Below, piece after piece: positions 11,801 to 22,186 of a stretch of 64,000 nt of DNA. Under the pieces are notes generated by a model. That model ran no database searches and was not told the origin of the DNA. It saw only the letters and a list, made by a program, of their open reading frames with translations. The translations under genes were made by a program, and so were the position numbers. The stretch comes from Narthecium ossifragum (lineage: Eukaryota > Streptophyta > Magnoliopsida > Dioscoreales > Nartheciaceae). The stretch lies in NCBI GenBank assembly GCA_963920575.1, contig OY986973.1:7481054-7545053 (forward strand), written 5' to 3'. Positions within the stretch are counted from its first letter, which is position 1. Each line of letters starts with the position of its first letter.

Positions 11801-14666
11801 AGCTGGTTTCTTGTTTGAGCCCATCCAAGGAGAGGCAGGTGTATGTATTCTTAATAACTTTAACAAGCTGTATTGTCGTTTTAGCCCTTTCTTCTGTAAA
11901 TATATTTGCTAATGATAAAGTCGATGTTTAACTGAGGAAGTTTGGCTTCGAGCACAAAACTTAAAGCTTCATCAATGGAGTTGAAGCATCCGAATCATGT
12001 TTAGTTACTAATTCACTATTAGAATTTTGTCGGTTTGAAGGTCCTGGTTTCTGGTCATACGCTTGAGACATCTTTTACGCAACTAGTATAAGGATGTGAG
12101 AGCCTAGATCTCATACTTCTTGCATTTTGATCATTGTTTCTTGGCCCGAAGATTTTTTAAAAACCACCTGGGAATGTAAGATGTGAGTCTTGCAAATCTT
12201 ATTTCACACAGATAGAGTCGTGCACATCTAAGCACAAACATTCTACTGAAAATGGACTAGGTGACCTCGAAAGCCAGCTTGGTGGAAGGAGGTTAAGATT
12301 TAAGTGCTTGATATTGGGGGTATATAAGCACTTTGATTGCCTATTTCTGCTGTGATGCTTATACCAAGATACATGAAGGTATTCTTAGTTGAGAATAGAG
12401 ATTAGAGCTGCATTTGTCAGTTTGAACTTCTGAGATATATGTGGTTAGAGCAGGCATAAAGAGGTGCTCTCAAAGTGGAAGCTTATTGTATATCAGTACA
12501 TGAGTTTTAACTTGTAGCTCATTTGACATATGTATTACCTATGCGTCCATGTTTCATAACATCTCTTGTTCCAACTGTTTTTTCATTTTCTTCTGAACAC
12601 TTGCATGATCTTATGTCTTCACCCTTTGGTTTTGGCTTCTTTACAGGTAATAATGCCACCTGACGGTTATTTGAAAATTGTCAGGGACCTCTGTTCCAGG
12701 CATAACATTCTCATGATTGCTGATGAAATACAAACTGGTATAGGCCGCACAGGAAAAATGCTGGCATGTGACTGGGAGAACATCCGACCTGATGTTGTGG
12801 TAATGTTTTGCTTGAAATTTCATGAATAAACTGGCTATCCGATAATCCTGGTTCTTGTTTTGTCACATCTATGTGTAATTTGTCCAGAGTGACACTATTT
12901 GTGATGATTAAATTTACGTTAACATGAGAATATAATTGTGCCCTCCAGATACTAGGAAAAGCTTTGGGTGCTGGAGTACTACCTGTTAGTGCAGTGCTTG
13001 CAGATAAGGAAGTCATGTTATGCATCAAGCCAGGAGAGCATGGAAGGTTTGTCATTCATACTTCTATTGGTAGAACGAGTACCATTTATTACCCATGTTA
13101 TTTAATACTCAAATGTGAGCGTACTGCTGATGGACAGATAAGTCGTAGTTAGCACAGCAACTACTAATGGAGTAACAAATGAGAAAAAATTAGGACAGTC
13201 AAATCTTACAGCCACTTTTATGGAGCATTGTCTGGAAACTATTCTTTTGGAAGATTGAAATTTGCCATCCCTCAAATTCTCTTTCTTTAGTTCATCTGAA
13301 TCATTCTGATGATAATATGTCTTTGATCTAATAATTGGCAGTACATTTGGAGGAAATCCCCTGGCAAGTGCTGTGGCAATGGCTGCATTAAATGTAATAA
13401 AAGATGAAGGATTGATCGACAGGTATTGTACCTGCTTTGTCACTTTGTATCGAACTGTTAAGTTTTGTGGATATAAGAATACCACATCATTGCTTCTCTT
13501 TATGCTTTAAGGAGATGTGTGTGGCAACATCCTGCCTAATTTGAGATCTCCCTTCTACCTTTAGATCGATCGTCGAGATGATTATACACTAGGTAGTTTA
13601 TATCATTGTTTAGCAGATGTACTCCATTTGCTCTCTACTCATAAGCGTCAATGCTTGTGAACTTGGATCTATTTATCTCATGCCACAGTAAAACAACACA
13701 GACACCCACTGCTACTCCAAAGTCAGCAATGGCAGAGTTCAGCTTGATTCAACTATGCTGTTCAATAACCTGCACTCAAGTGTCCCTGCTGCTAGTCTAC
13801 ATGGTTAGCATGTTGAACTTTTAAATTATGCGATCATGTTAAAAGGACCATGATTACGCAAAGTATGAAACCCTTTTCAAGAATGTACGAATATGATTAT
13901 ATGCAAAAATATAGTCTGAAAATATACTAGTTTGGGCATTCTAACTTGACGAATAGACCAAAATTAATCATGTTGATCATCATATAACCAGAAGCTTTGT
14001 GAAACTAAATTTCCTTGGAAGTTTGTCCCTCAATTATCTTCTTTGAAGATAATTCTTCTCTATTCCTGTTTTTCTACAGGGCTGCCAACATGGGCCGAGA
14101 ATTTAGGGAACAGTTGGTGAAGGTTCAGCTGCAATTCTCCCATATCATAAAAGAAGTGAGAGGTAGAGGTTTGCTCAATGCAGTAGAGCTGAGCAATAGA
14201 GCTCTATCTCCTGTCTCTGCTTATGATGTATGTCTGAAGTTGAAGGAGAGAGGGATTCTTGCGAAGCCCACACATGACACCATTATTCGATTAGCTCCTC
14301 CACTCTCCATAAGGTTGGAACTTTTGATGTTTGACCTTCATGTCAAAGTTCATATAGTTTAAAAGTCTGCAGAAATTATAGCTTAAGTGTGTTCTGGCAT
14401 TTATTGTAATACATTCTACTAACTAATCCTAAGTGGCTATTAGAACTCCACCACAATATCTTAATGTTCCTTGATGAGTTCTGTTTTTAATCTTTTTCAT
14501 TGGTTGCTTCAGCTTGGAGGAGCTTAAAGAGGCATCAAAAGCTTTGAGTGATGTTTTGGAGATTGATCTACCGAAGATGCAGAAGCAGGCTCCTAAAATC
14601 GAGACACCAGCAGCTAAGGAAACCTGTGATAGATGCGGAAGATACACAGCAGATTTGAAAGCCTAA
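8840..14666 (+). CDS. OAT: Ornithine delta-aminotransferase, ten exons
   Basis: This enzyme moves the delta-amino group of ornithine to 2-oxoglutarate, giving glutamate-5-semialdehyde, with PLP as cofactor; in plants it acts in mitochondria in arginine/ornithine breakdown. Exons, with all phases matching: 8840-8985, 10151-10259, 10730-10960, 11494-11653, 11785-11840, 12647-12799, 12949-13046, 13342-13422, 14080-14313, 14513-14666. They give 473 residues, the usual plant length. The Arg/Ser/Ala-rich, acid-poor N-terminus (about 30 residues) fits a mitochondrial presequence. Class-III aminotransferase marks: [38 protein letters not shown] (Asp260 holds the pyridine nitrogen) and ILGKALGAG (Lys289, the Schiff-base lysine), then STFGGNPLA. 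The C-terminal CDRCGR also occurs in plant OAT. All introns are GT-AG except intron 2 (GC-AG). Nothing disabling was seen, so it is probably functional. Confidence 0.96.
10257..10264 (+). other. OAT: Non-canonical GC splice donor of OAT intron 2
   Basis: Exon 2 ends ...AATCAG at 10259 and the intron starts GCAAGT. The protein frame (V-N-Q then G-H-C-H-P) needs exon 3 to begin at 10730 after TTTAG, and no GT donor nearby keeps the frame. CAG|GCAAGT is the strong consensus that compensates for the C in GC-AG introns. Confidence 0.85.
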
Positions 14667-15521
14667 TTGATACAAGCATCTCCTCACCGCCACCTCCTCA
14701 TGAAAACACCGGAGGTAGGGTGGCTTAGCACCTAGGAATAAAAGTGGCAGCATCTTTGCTGTGGCAATCTTCACACAAAGACAATCATATGGACCTTAGA
14801 GTATTCGTAACCAAGACGTTTAGCTGCGACTGGTTGCAAGTTGGCTAGAAAAATCGAAGGGATTGTATGTATGATGCTCTGGATCTTCTAGTTCTCTTTC
14901 CTACTTTGTCTTTGAATTGGAAGTCGAGATTCTTCAGCAATCAATATTTGTTGCTTGCAAGCAATATGAGGAAGGAGCTTCTGATTCTGAATGTGGGTGG
15001 CACCATTGTCCCTGGCATCTCAACTTGATCATAGTTTTTTTGGTTTCATAATGTCTGGTCTCCCCTAACTTCATCCGTATTCAGTATTCTGGAATTGATT
15101 CGTAAGATGGAGACCACAGCCCCTTCATTGTGGATAACTACTAAATTGGCATTCAATTGGTAGAGTACCGTGTTGATCAAAATGCCTTTGGTGGTCTCCC
15201 TGACGTATAAAATTTGTTGCAAAATTCTCATGAAAATTCGTACAATGGACCATGTCTCATTAACGTGTCATTCTAACAAAAACCGCAGCTTTTTCCTGCC
15301 TAGCTCTTCAGCTTGACTGTGACATCCTATAATATCCATTGGCCTAAAAAACCATTTTTAGCTTCAAACATGGGCGGCGGCGGCGGCGCACAGATCAAGT
15401 CGACCTTGTGAAAAAATTTCATAATTCATTTATGAGTGCAACTCATGATTATTTATTTGTGTTTAGATGGTTTTATCTAATGACGGAGGTGAGTGGGCGA
15501 GTTAGCCGTGTGTGTTGGGTT
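14667..15521. other. OAT 3' region and intergenic DNA
   Basis: This holds the OAT 3' UTR; AATAAA at 14737-14742 is a possible polyadenylation signal 70 bp after the stop. The rest has no supported gene. A (GGC)n run sits at about 15372-15384. Confidence 0.5.
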
Positions 15522-16190
15522 GGGTTTTTGCATGTCTATACACAAGTCTTATTTTTTTGCGACCTCATACCCCTCGGTCAATAAAAAGACCGAATAGCCC
15601 CCATTTTTTCCATGGCATCATATATACCACACCATGCATTAACTACTACTTTCCTGCATGTGGACCATGGATATTAATGGGCATTAAGACACCTCCACAT
15701 GGCAACATGTTATTAGCCAATGGTATTATTAAATCTAAAATAAGCAAAAGAATACGTGAGAAGACCGCCATATGTAAATATATTTCTATGAATTATTCCT
15801 ATGCGTGGTTATGTGGGTTTCTACGCGCTGTTAAGGTGTTTTTTATGCGTACTTTTTATTGTTTTTATGCATTGTTAAGGTATTTTTCATGCGCTGTTAA
15901 GGTGTTTTTCATCGTGAGCAGTTAAGGTATTTTTATGCGTACTTTTTGTTGTTTTTATGCACTGTTAAGGTGTTTTCCATTGACTGTTAAGGTGCTTTCC
16001 ATCGTGAGTAGTTAAGGTATTTTTATACATACTTTTTATTGTTTTTATGCGCTGTTCAGGTGTTTTCCACCGTGAGCAGTTAAGGTGTTTTTATGCGTAC
16101 TTTTTTGTTGTTTTTATGCGATATTAAGGTGTTTTCCATGCGATGTTAAGGTGTTTTCCATCGTGAACAGTTAACAAGTTTGCATGTTAT
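15522..16190 (+). repeat. Left arm of a split inverted repeat
   Basis: From TTTTTGCATGTCTATAC at about 15522 the sequence matches in reverse complement the DNA at 29520 down to 29383, and then 26617 down to about 26300. These two right-hand pieces join up once the solo LTR at 26618-29382 is removed. Similarity is high across about 500 bp. A frame of over 60 residues is open in both arms but has no recognised domain. The arms once belonged to a fold-back or TIR element now filled with LTR elements. Confidence 0.75.
15825..16170 (+). repeat. Tandem GTTAAGGTGTTTT array
   Basis: About twelve copies of a degenerate unit built on GTTAAGGTGTTTT(T)CATGCG or ...CATCGTGAGCA lie head to tail, interspersed with ATGCGTACTTTTTGTTG. 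The opposite arm (26300-26460) has fewer copies, so copy number differs between arms. Confidence 0.75.
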
Positions 16191-16563
16191 TTCTGCTCTC
16201 CAGCACAGTTTGCTTGCTGAGCAGCAGAGTGTCGTTGAAGTGCAGCCCAAGGGTCTGTGTGAGGATCCGTTCCTCCGACCGATCGCGTTAAGTCGATGGT
16301 CTGGCCCGTTTGGCCTTGTTCCACGATCGGGTTGATCGTGAAGACCCCCAAGGGCAATTTGGTAAATTACGCATTGGCGGTTGGTTCCACACTCGCGATG
16401 TACACACACATCCCCCTTGTTTGTTATTTGTGCTTATTAGAACCTTAGACGAACTTGGAATCGAAAGATCTAAGTTCAAGCGCGCGGAAGCTGTCTTTAG
16501 GACAGCTTCGAGGTCGGCACCGCCTCCGACGTGTTCGGATAATGACGCGAACCAATCTAGTCC

Positions 16564-16610
16564 AATCGATCATTCAGGGAGCGACCGATCGGACTCGGTT
16601 CTATAAATAG
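16564..16610 (+). promoter_or_regulatory. LTR core promoter with one GATCGATC-type pair
   Basis: AATCGATC at 16564 and GACCGATC at 16583 (19 bp apart) flank an imperfect CATTCAGGGAG core. TATAAAT at 16602-16608 follows 12 bp after the second site. Both sites look like CpG-decayed versions of the GATCGATC core. Confidence 0.55.
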
Positions 16611-17671
16611 CCCGCGAACTGTCTCTGTTTTCTCCGTTTTCTTCTCTTCTCTTCACCGTTCCTTTGATCCGTGAGGAGAGCTCGATCCAGAGGCTTGGGG
16701 ACGTCGCCAACAAGGGGAAGAGCAGATCCAAACCTCCATTGGACGGTTTAATCGAGGATTAAACGTCGATTAATCGTAGTAAGGTAGGATTCTATGTTTA
16801 GGATAGTTTTAGTGTTCTTGGCTGTTTTAATTGATTTTTCTTCAATTAATGTATACTAAGTGGTGTGTTATACCTTGCTTTACATCTGATTAAAGTTTGG
16901 TAGGAATTGGATTTGATTTAAGTTGGATTTAAGCATGGTTTTCATCAATTGATTTTCGGATTTTCTATTCTAGCTGAATTGTCGCGCCCCGACCTGCGTA
17001 GGCCCAACCGGGCCGGGCGACGCGAAGCAGAACTTAACCTACTGCGGAAATTTTGGCGAGGTTTCCCTTTAATCGTAATGGTTACCCTAGCAGTTCTTAA
17101 ACATCCTGTATTATACAAACATTCACAACTCAAAGACTGAAACTGATATATTACAAAACCTCAAAACATGAAAATTATACATTTATCACTCCCGTAGGAG
17201 ACTATCGATAACAAAAGGGTGTAAAGCTATAAAGATCGCCACCTCTCAAGCACCGCCAGACGCCGCCACGTCACCAAACACCGACCCGGTAGGGGCGACC
17301 GAAGAAGAGCTAGCGCCAGCACCTACAAAACGCAGCCCGGGTAGGAGTGAGTGAGCACTAAGCTCAGCAGGGACACTACACAACGACACTCACAAGGGAG
17401 GAAACACAACAGTGTTGTCCCCCAAGCCTATTCTAGGTGTATACAAGGGTCCCATAACCCTACCGGAAGTCCGTGAACGCAGGCCCAAAACACTGCATAC
17501 TCCCAACAGGACACAGGACACAGAACACTGTTTGGCGAGCCAGAACACCGCTGGGCAGGCACACCTCCTCCCAAGAGTTTAGTAACACCGGACTCCGGCT
17601 ACACTACGGATACAACTTGAATTCGACACGACCTATAAACATCGAACAACATGTATTCAGGTCAAACTAAC

Positions 17672-19192
17672 TGATGATGATGCATAATGTTATATTTTTA
17701 CCCCTTAATACTTAGTCTCATGTGCTTATTTAATTCCTAAATACACTCATTATTCTTATATTTTGATTTAGGATGCAATTGAAATCCTTAAGTCGAAAAG
17801 AAGCTGAAAAGAGTGCATGGATCATCTTTAAAGATTAATCTGTACCTGCTCATGAAGAACCGGATGATGTGCCATATATGGTTGAAAAGCTCTTGAAGTC
17901 TAGATTCTGAAGAATTTTACGGTTCGTGATTCCGAGTTTCCTAGAGGAAGTTACGGCAATTTTAGTACCGATGGCGCAGTCTGGATGGCAGAACAGTAAT
18001 ACGCTAGAACATCCGATCGATCCGACACCCAGGGTCCGATCGATCGGACTATGCAGAAATGTGACAGAACATGTATTTTTTGGCTGAACATGGTCCGATC
18101 GATCCCTACATCCATCCTATGGGGTCCGATCGATCGGACACCTAAAGTTCAATCGATCGGACTCGGGAATAGCCAGAGAAGGTGGATTTTTACGCATCCG
18201 ATCGATCCGACACCCCGAGAAGGATCGATCGGACTTTTCCCAGTGAAGATAATCAACGATTGTGATCTAATCCGAGGGTGGATACATTTAAGGCTATAAA
18301 TAGGACTCTTTCTAGGGTTTGAGGGGGGATTCTTGGACACTTTTGGCGGCTCTTTCTGCTCCTTTATATTTTTTCTAGGTTTTATCTTGTTTATTGGAAT
18401 CTTTTGAGGATTGTTCTCGATGGCCCTGCGTGGCTAATTCTTGATCCTTGGTCAAGAAAACTGAAACCTCGGAATCAATGAAACTGTGAGATCTAATTTA
18501 TTTTTATTGTTCAGTTTATACATGAGTATAAGATGTTTTTCTGAGATTAAATCTTTATGATTGTCTTGTTTAATTACTAGGAGCGCTACTAGTTTATTAT
18601 TCATTGCGATCTACTGCTAGGTTGGATATCAGATCCGAAATTGTTTGATCTCTCTAATCTGCGAAACAACTAGGGTTTAATAATCTACTGCGTTTCAGAG
18701 ATTGTTAGGTCTTAGGAAGAATATTTAACTAGATTAAATGCAACCGCTTGTGCTTCTGTTGTTTAGCTTCATCGATCTCCCTATTCTTAATGCTGCTACT
18801 AGATTAAATCTACGGCGCTTGTCTTAGGTTGTTTAGTAGTTAGGGTTAATTGGATCGCTTGTTTCTAATTAACTATGATTGAGGAGAGATTCGAATTTAA
18901 TTCGAACGGTGAATATTCATGGTATGAATTGATTGATACTTGCATCTATGATCAGTTGTTCGATTCCGATGGTGGATGTTGACTCAGACCAATGTTTGTT
19001 CTCTTGATTCAACTTGTTTCTTCGTTTTACATTATTTCTTTACTGTTTTCCTCACGTTTAAAACCCTCCCATCTTTGTTCACTAAGCACAAAACTAGGCT
19101 AAACACTTTTCGTGGGATCGACTCGTACTTGCACTACTAATTTGTTTTAAAGAGTATTGATTTTATTTTTGAGTGCCTGCGACAGCACATCA
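17672..19192 (+). repeat. 5' LTR of the 17672 element
   Basis: U3 holds the GATCGATC cluster (18015-18230), then TATAAA at 18295-18300. Downstream to 19192 is AT-rich leader. It differs from the 3' LTR by scattered substitutions, many C/T or G/A (for example CCGATCGATCGG at 18036 versus CCGACCGATCGG in the other copy). Confidence 0.93.
18015..18300 (+). promoter_or_regulatory. Paired GATCGATC sites and TATA box, 5' LTR
   Basis: Cores start at 18015/18038, 18097, 18128/18151 (the latter AATCGATC) and 18200/18223. All three pairs are exactly 23 bp apart. TATAAA follows at 18295, about 65 bp after the last core, nearly the same distance as in the LTR at 59844. Confidence 0.7.
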
Positions 19193-19197
19193 AATTT

Positions 19198-19215
19198 TGG
19201 CGCCGTTGCCGGGGA
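19198..19215 (+). other. Primer binding site, tRNA-Asp
   Basis: TGGCGCCGTTGCCGGGGA, five bases after the 5' LTR, is the exact complement of the 3' end of plant tRNA-Asp(GUC) including CCA. It would prime minus-strand cDNA synthesis. Confidence 0.9.
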
Positions 19216-19225
19216 GTGATTCTAG

Positions 19226-20599
19226 TTGATTTTTGTGTTTATTGTGATCTTTATTTTCATTAAAAAAAAGTTATATAGTTTTTATGGTTTGAATGTATGG
19301 CCAATTATAATATGCCACCGGATGACATATGGAATGATGATTTGCCTTTTGGTTATGGACCCGTTTACAATAATGACACTTATGGTTTCTCAAACCCGGC
19401 CTATGATTCATATTCATATTCTTATAATTCGGATTTTAGAGATCATACCTACCCTAGTTGGCAGGCAGTTTCATGGTTTCCCAAACCCGGCCTATGATTC
19501 ATATCCATATTCTTATAATTCGGATTTTAGAGATCATACCTACCCTGGTTGGCAGTTTCAAGCACAGCAAGAGCTATCTTTGGAAGAGATTCTGAAGGTA
19601 ATGGAAGAAAATAATAATTCCTTTAGAGGAATGCGTAATTCTTGGGAGGAAAGATTTCCTAGAGAACGTGACAAAACTGAGAACCCCTTCATTTCTCAGT
19701 CACATCAAGAGCTATCTTTGGAAGAGATTTTGAAGGTAATGGAAGAAAATACTAATTCCTTAAGAGAAATGCGTAATTCTTGGGAGGAAAGATTTTCTAG
19801 GGAACGTGACAGAATTGAGAACCTCTTCATTGCTCAGTCACAAATGCAACAAGAGCCACTAATAATTGACCAAGTCAATGTGAGTCACTCCTTTGATAAA
19901 GAAGTTGATAGATATGATTCTATACCTCATGTTGGTACTGATAATACTTGTGATGCTTTTGTTTCTGATGATAATGATATATGTCATAATACTTGTGATT
20001 CTTTGTTGGTTCATGAAATTAATGATGATATTTCACTGACTGCAGAGGTTGGAGATGCTTCGGAGGAGATTCTACAGAATGCAGATGAAGAAGTTGTCCA
20101 GTCTAGGCCAATCGACCGCCGAGAATACCAGGAGCATTTATTCGATGAACCTCCTCCGACTGAAGTCGAAAGCATTCCTAGTACGTTACAAGGTATTTTT
20201 CCTGTGACTATCTCATCTTTATTAGTGGTTAAAAAGGAGATGACCTTAGTAGATATTTTCATATCTCGACGGATTTATTTTCGATCATGTGATCTTGACA
20301 TCTTTGACAATGCGAACGATGACATTATCAATAGATCAATGGATGATTCGATTATAGTTGAGCATAATGTTGACCCCTTTCTTCTTGATTACCATGATGA
20401 TAAGTATTTCTGTTTAAGAGATCTAGCTATCTTCTTTACTAGTGTTAGAATGGAAAAGCTAGTTTTCATTTTTAAAATATGCCACTTGGATTCATATACT
20501 AAATTAACCTTGGTGGCACTATTGAGGTTAAATATCCATATTATGGCATCCATTGATTTTGCATACCATCGTGCTAGAGAACGGCCACCAAGGGCATGA
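19226..20599 (+). CDS. Retrotransposon ORF, gag-linker-like, frame-shifted N-end
   Basis: This 457-residue frame has no enzyme motif. Residues about 118-210 hold two tandem copies of a 45-residue module (Q-E-L-S-L-E-E-I-L-K-V-M-E-E-N..., then W-E-E-R-F-x-R-E-R-D), predicted helical/coiled coil. This resembles the charged linker after gag in Athila/Tat elements. The remainder is acidic (many D/E/N). The true N-terminus is probably ATG 19297 in another frame (M-A-N-Y-N-M-P-P-D-D-I-W), because a 91-bp tandem duplication (unit starts 19383 and 19474) shifts the frame. The first 80 or so residues of the 19226 frame are then spurious. No capsid domain or CCHC knuckle is seen. It may bind element RNA, or be decayed. 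Confidence 0.55.
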   Translation: MIFVFIVIFIFIKKKLYSFYGLNVWPIIICHRMTYGMMICLLVMDPFTIMTLMVSQTRPMIHIHILIIRILEIIPTLVGRQFHGFPNPAYDSYPYSYNSDFRDHTYPGWQFQAQQELSLEEILKVMEENNNSFRGMRNSWEERFPRERDKTENPFISQSHQELSLEEILKVMEENTNSLREMRNSWEERFSRERDRIENLFIAQSQMQQEPLIIDQVNVSHSFDKEVDRYDSIPHVGTDNTCDAFVSDDNDICHNTCDSLLVHEINDDISLTAEVGDASEEILQNADEEVVQSRPIDRREYQEHLFDEPPPTEVESIPSTLQGIFPVTISSLLVVKKEMTLVDIFISRRIYFRSCDLDIFDNANDDIINRSMDDSIIVEHNVDPFLLDYHDDKYFCLRDLAIFFTSVRMEKLVFIFKICHLDSYTKLTLVALLRLNIHIMASIDFAYHRARERPPRA

Positions 20600-20937
20600 T
20601 TAAAACTTTTTCTATTGTATATAGTAGTTTAGTTTGCTTTGTTTACTTTCTTGTGTGCTTAAGAGTGCTTGAATTATTTTTAGGTTGTGTGCATGCATGT
20701 TTGCTTTTGTTTTGCTTTGCTTTGCTTTTGCTTTGTAGGTGATTGAGTACCCCCTATGATACATGAAGAATTCACCCAGACATGCAGTGAACCATTCTTG
20801 TGCAACTCATAAACAAAAGCGCTGCTTGGAAGGCACCCCAAGGGGAGTTCGTTCCTTTCTCTTTTTATTTTTGCATTTCCATTTTGGTTATTTTTGCTTT
20901 TCTTTGCATTCCACCTTACATTGAGGGCAATGTCAGT

Positions 20938-20956
20938 TTCAAGTGTGGGGGAGGAG
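20938..20956 (+). other. Internal polypurine-tract-like site 1
   Basis: TCAAGTGTGGGGGAGGAG has the same AAGTGTGGGGG core as the tract next to the 3' LTR, but lies 1.23 kb upstream of it. It could prime extra plus strands. Confidence 0.5.
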
Positions 20957-21447
20957 ATCTAGGTTGCATATGCCATGAGCGAGAACCAGTTAAGCTTGAC
21001 ATATTCATAACATGATTGAATGAGTAATCTTGCGACTTGGAATTAATTAGTTGAGTTATTTTCCTTGAGATGGTAATGACTGAATGAGTAGACAAAAGCT
21101 GGTGAGATTTTGAGCCTCTAGACTGACACATTCATTTCAATCTCACTATTTTCTTTCATGAGAGATATTCTTTCATGGATTTGTTTCTCTAGAACTTGCT
21201 TTGATTCTATTTAAGATTACATTGACACATGTATACATGAACATGATTAAGGCATTTTTGTTTTAAGCTACATAAGCCAAAGAGCCTACCTTGTGATTAA
21301 TTTTTCCTTTTGCTAAACACCTTTGAGCTTTATTGACTTCATTGTTAACCCACATTACAAGCTTTAAACCTGAAAAAAATATTTCTGTTATCCAAGCCAT
21401 AAAACTAGTGGAGCATTGATCATCATTATGACATATATGGGTGCAAA

Positions 21448-21464
21448 AGTTCAAGTGTGGGGGT
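21448..21464 (+). other. Internal polypurine-tract-like site 2
   Basis: TCAAGTGTGGGGGTGTTTGG repeats the core again, about 0.72 kb before the 3' LTR. Confidence 0.45.
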
Positions 21465-22171
21465 GTTTGGAAGAGTGGTATGGCTATGATTGGTGAAGTG
21501 GAGTATATTTTCTTACTCAATTCATGAGTATGTTGTTTCTGAAAAAAAAATAAAAAAAGAAAAAAAAACAAGAAGAAGAATTGTGTTTTTGTATGAGTTC
21601 TGCAAAAGTTGAAAGTTTTTGCAAAAGATTGTTCCCTATTTCAGTTAAAAAGTATTCCTTTGAACAATCTCTTTGCCAATGTGATAATGTTATATGGTTT
21701 GAGTACTTTAAAGCCAAGTTGAAGAAAGTTGTTGAATGGAGTGATTGGTTGTACATGTCTTATTGATGCATTTTTGCTCCATTAGTTCCATTGGCTTTTG
21801 AGCTACATTCCCAAATATTTCACACCTTAATCCTGGACCCCATTACAACCTTCTGAAGTCCTTATGATTTGTGTTATGCATGTGATTCTAGTGGTGGAGA
21901 ATGAGAAGATATGCAAGCTTATGGTAGATCATTTTCATTGGAATGAATTCGAGTGAAATACATACCCTTCAAACACATGAGAGTCTACTTGTTTAGTATG
22001 CTTCATCTTCAAGTGGAAATGCTTACTGATTGATTTTTAAGTTGTTTAAAAATATTTGTTCATGATATGTTATGAATTGTGAAGAGCTAGATTGTTCTTT
22101 GTTGATGGCGTTGCAACCTTGATATCTTGAGTAGAGTGAATTTTAGTTTTGCCCGAGGACGAGAAAAAGCT

Positions 22172-22186
22172 AAGTGTGGGGGAATT
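22172..22186 (+). other. Polypurine tract before 3' LTR
   Basis: AAGTGTGGGGGAATT directly abuts the TGATGATG start of the 3' LTR: the canonical place and composition for plus-strand priming. Confidence 0.75.

Noticed and set aside
15671..15925. Conserved open frame in both arms of the inverted repeat (also 26121-26591, minus)
   Set aside because: The frames match because the DNA arms match. There is no domain, the frame extends through a tandem repeat array, and there is no sign of protein-level constraint.
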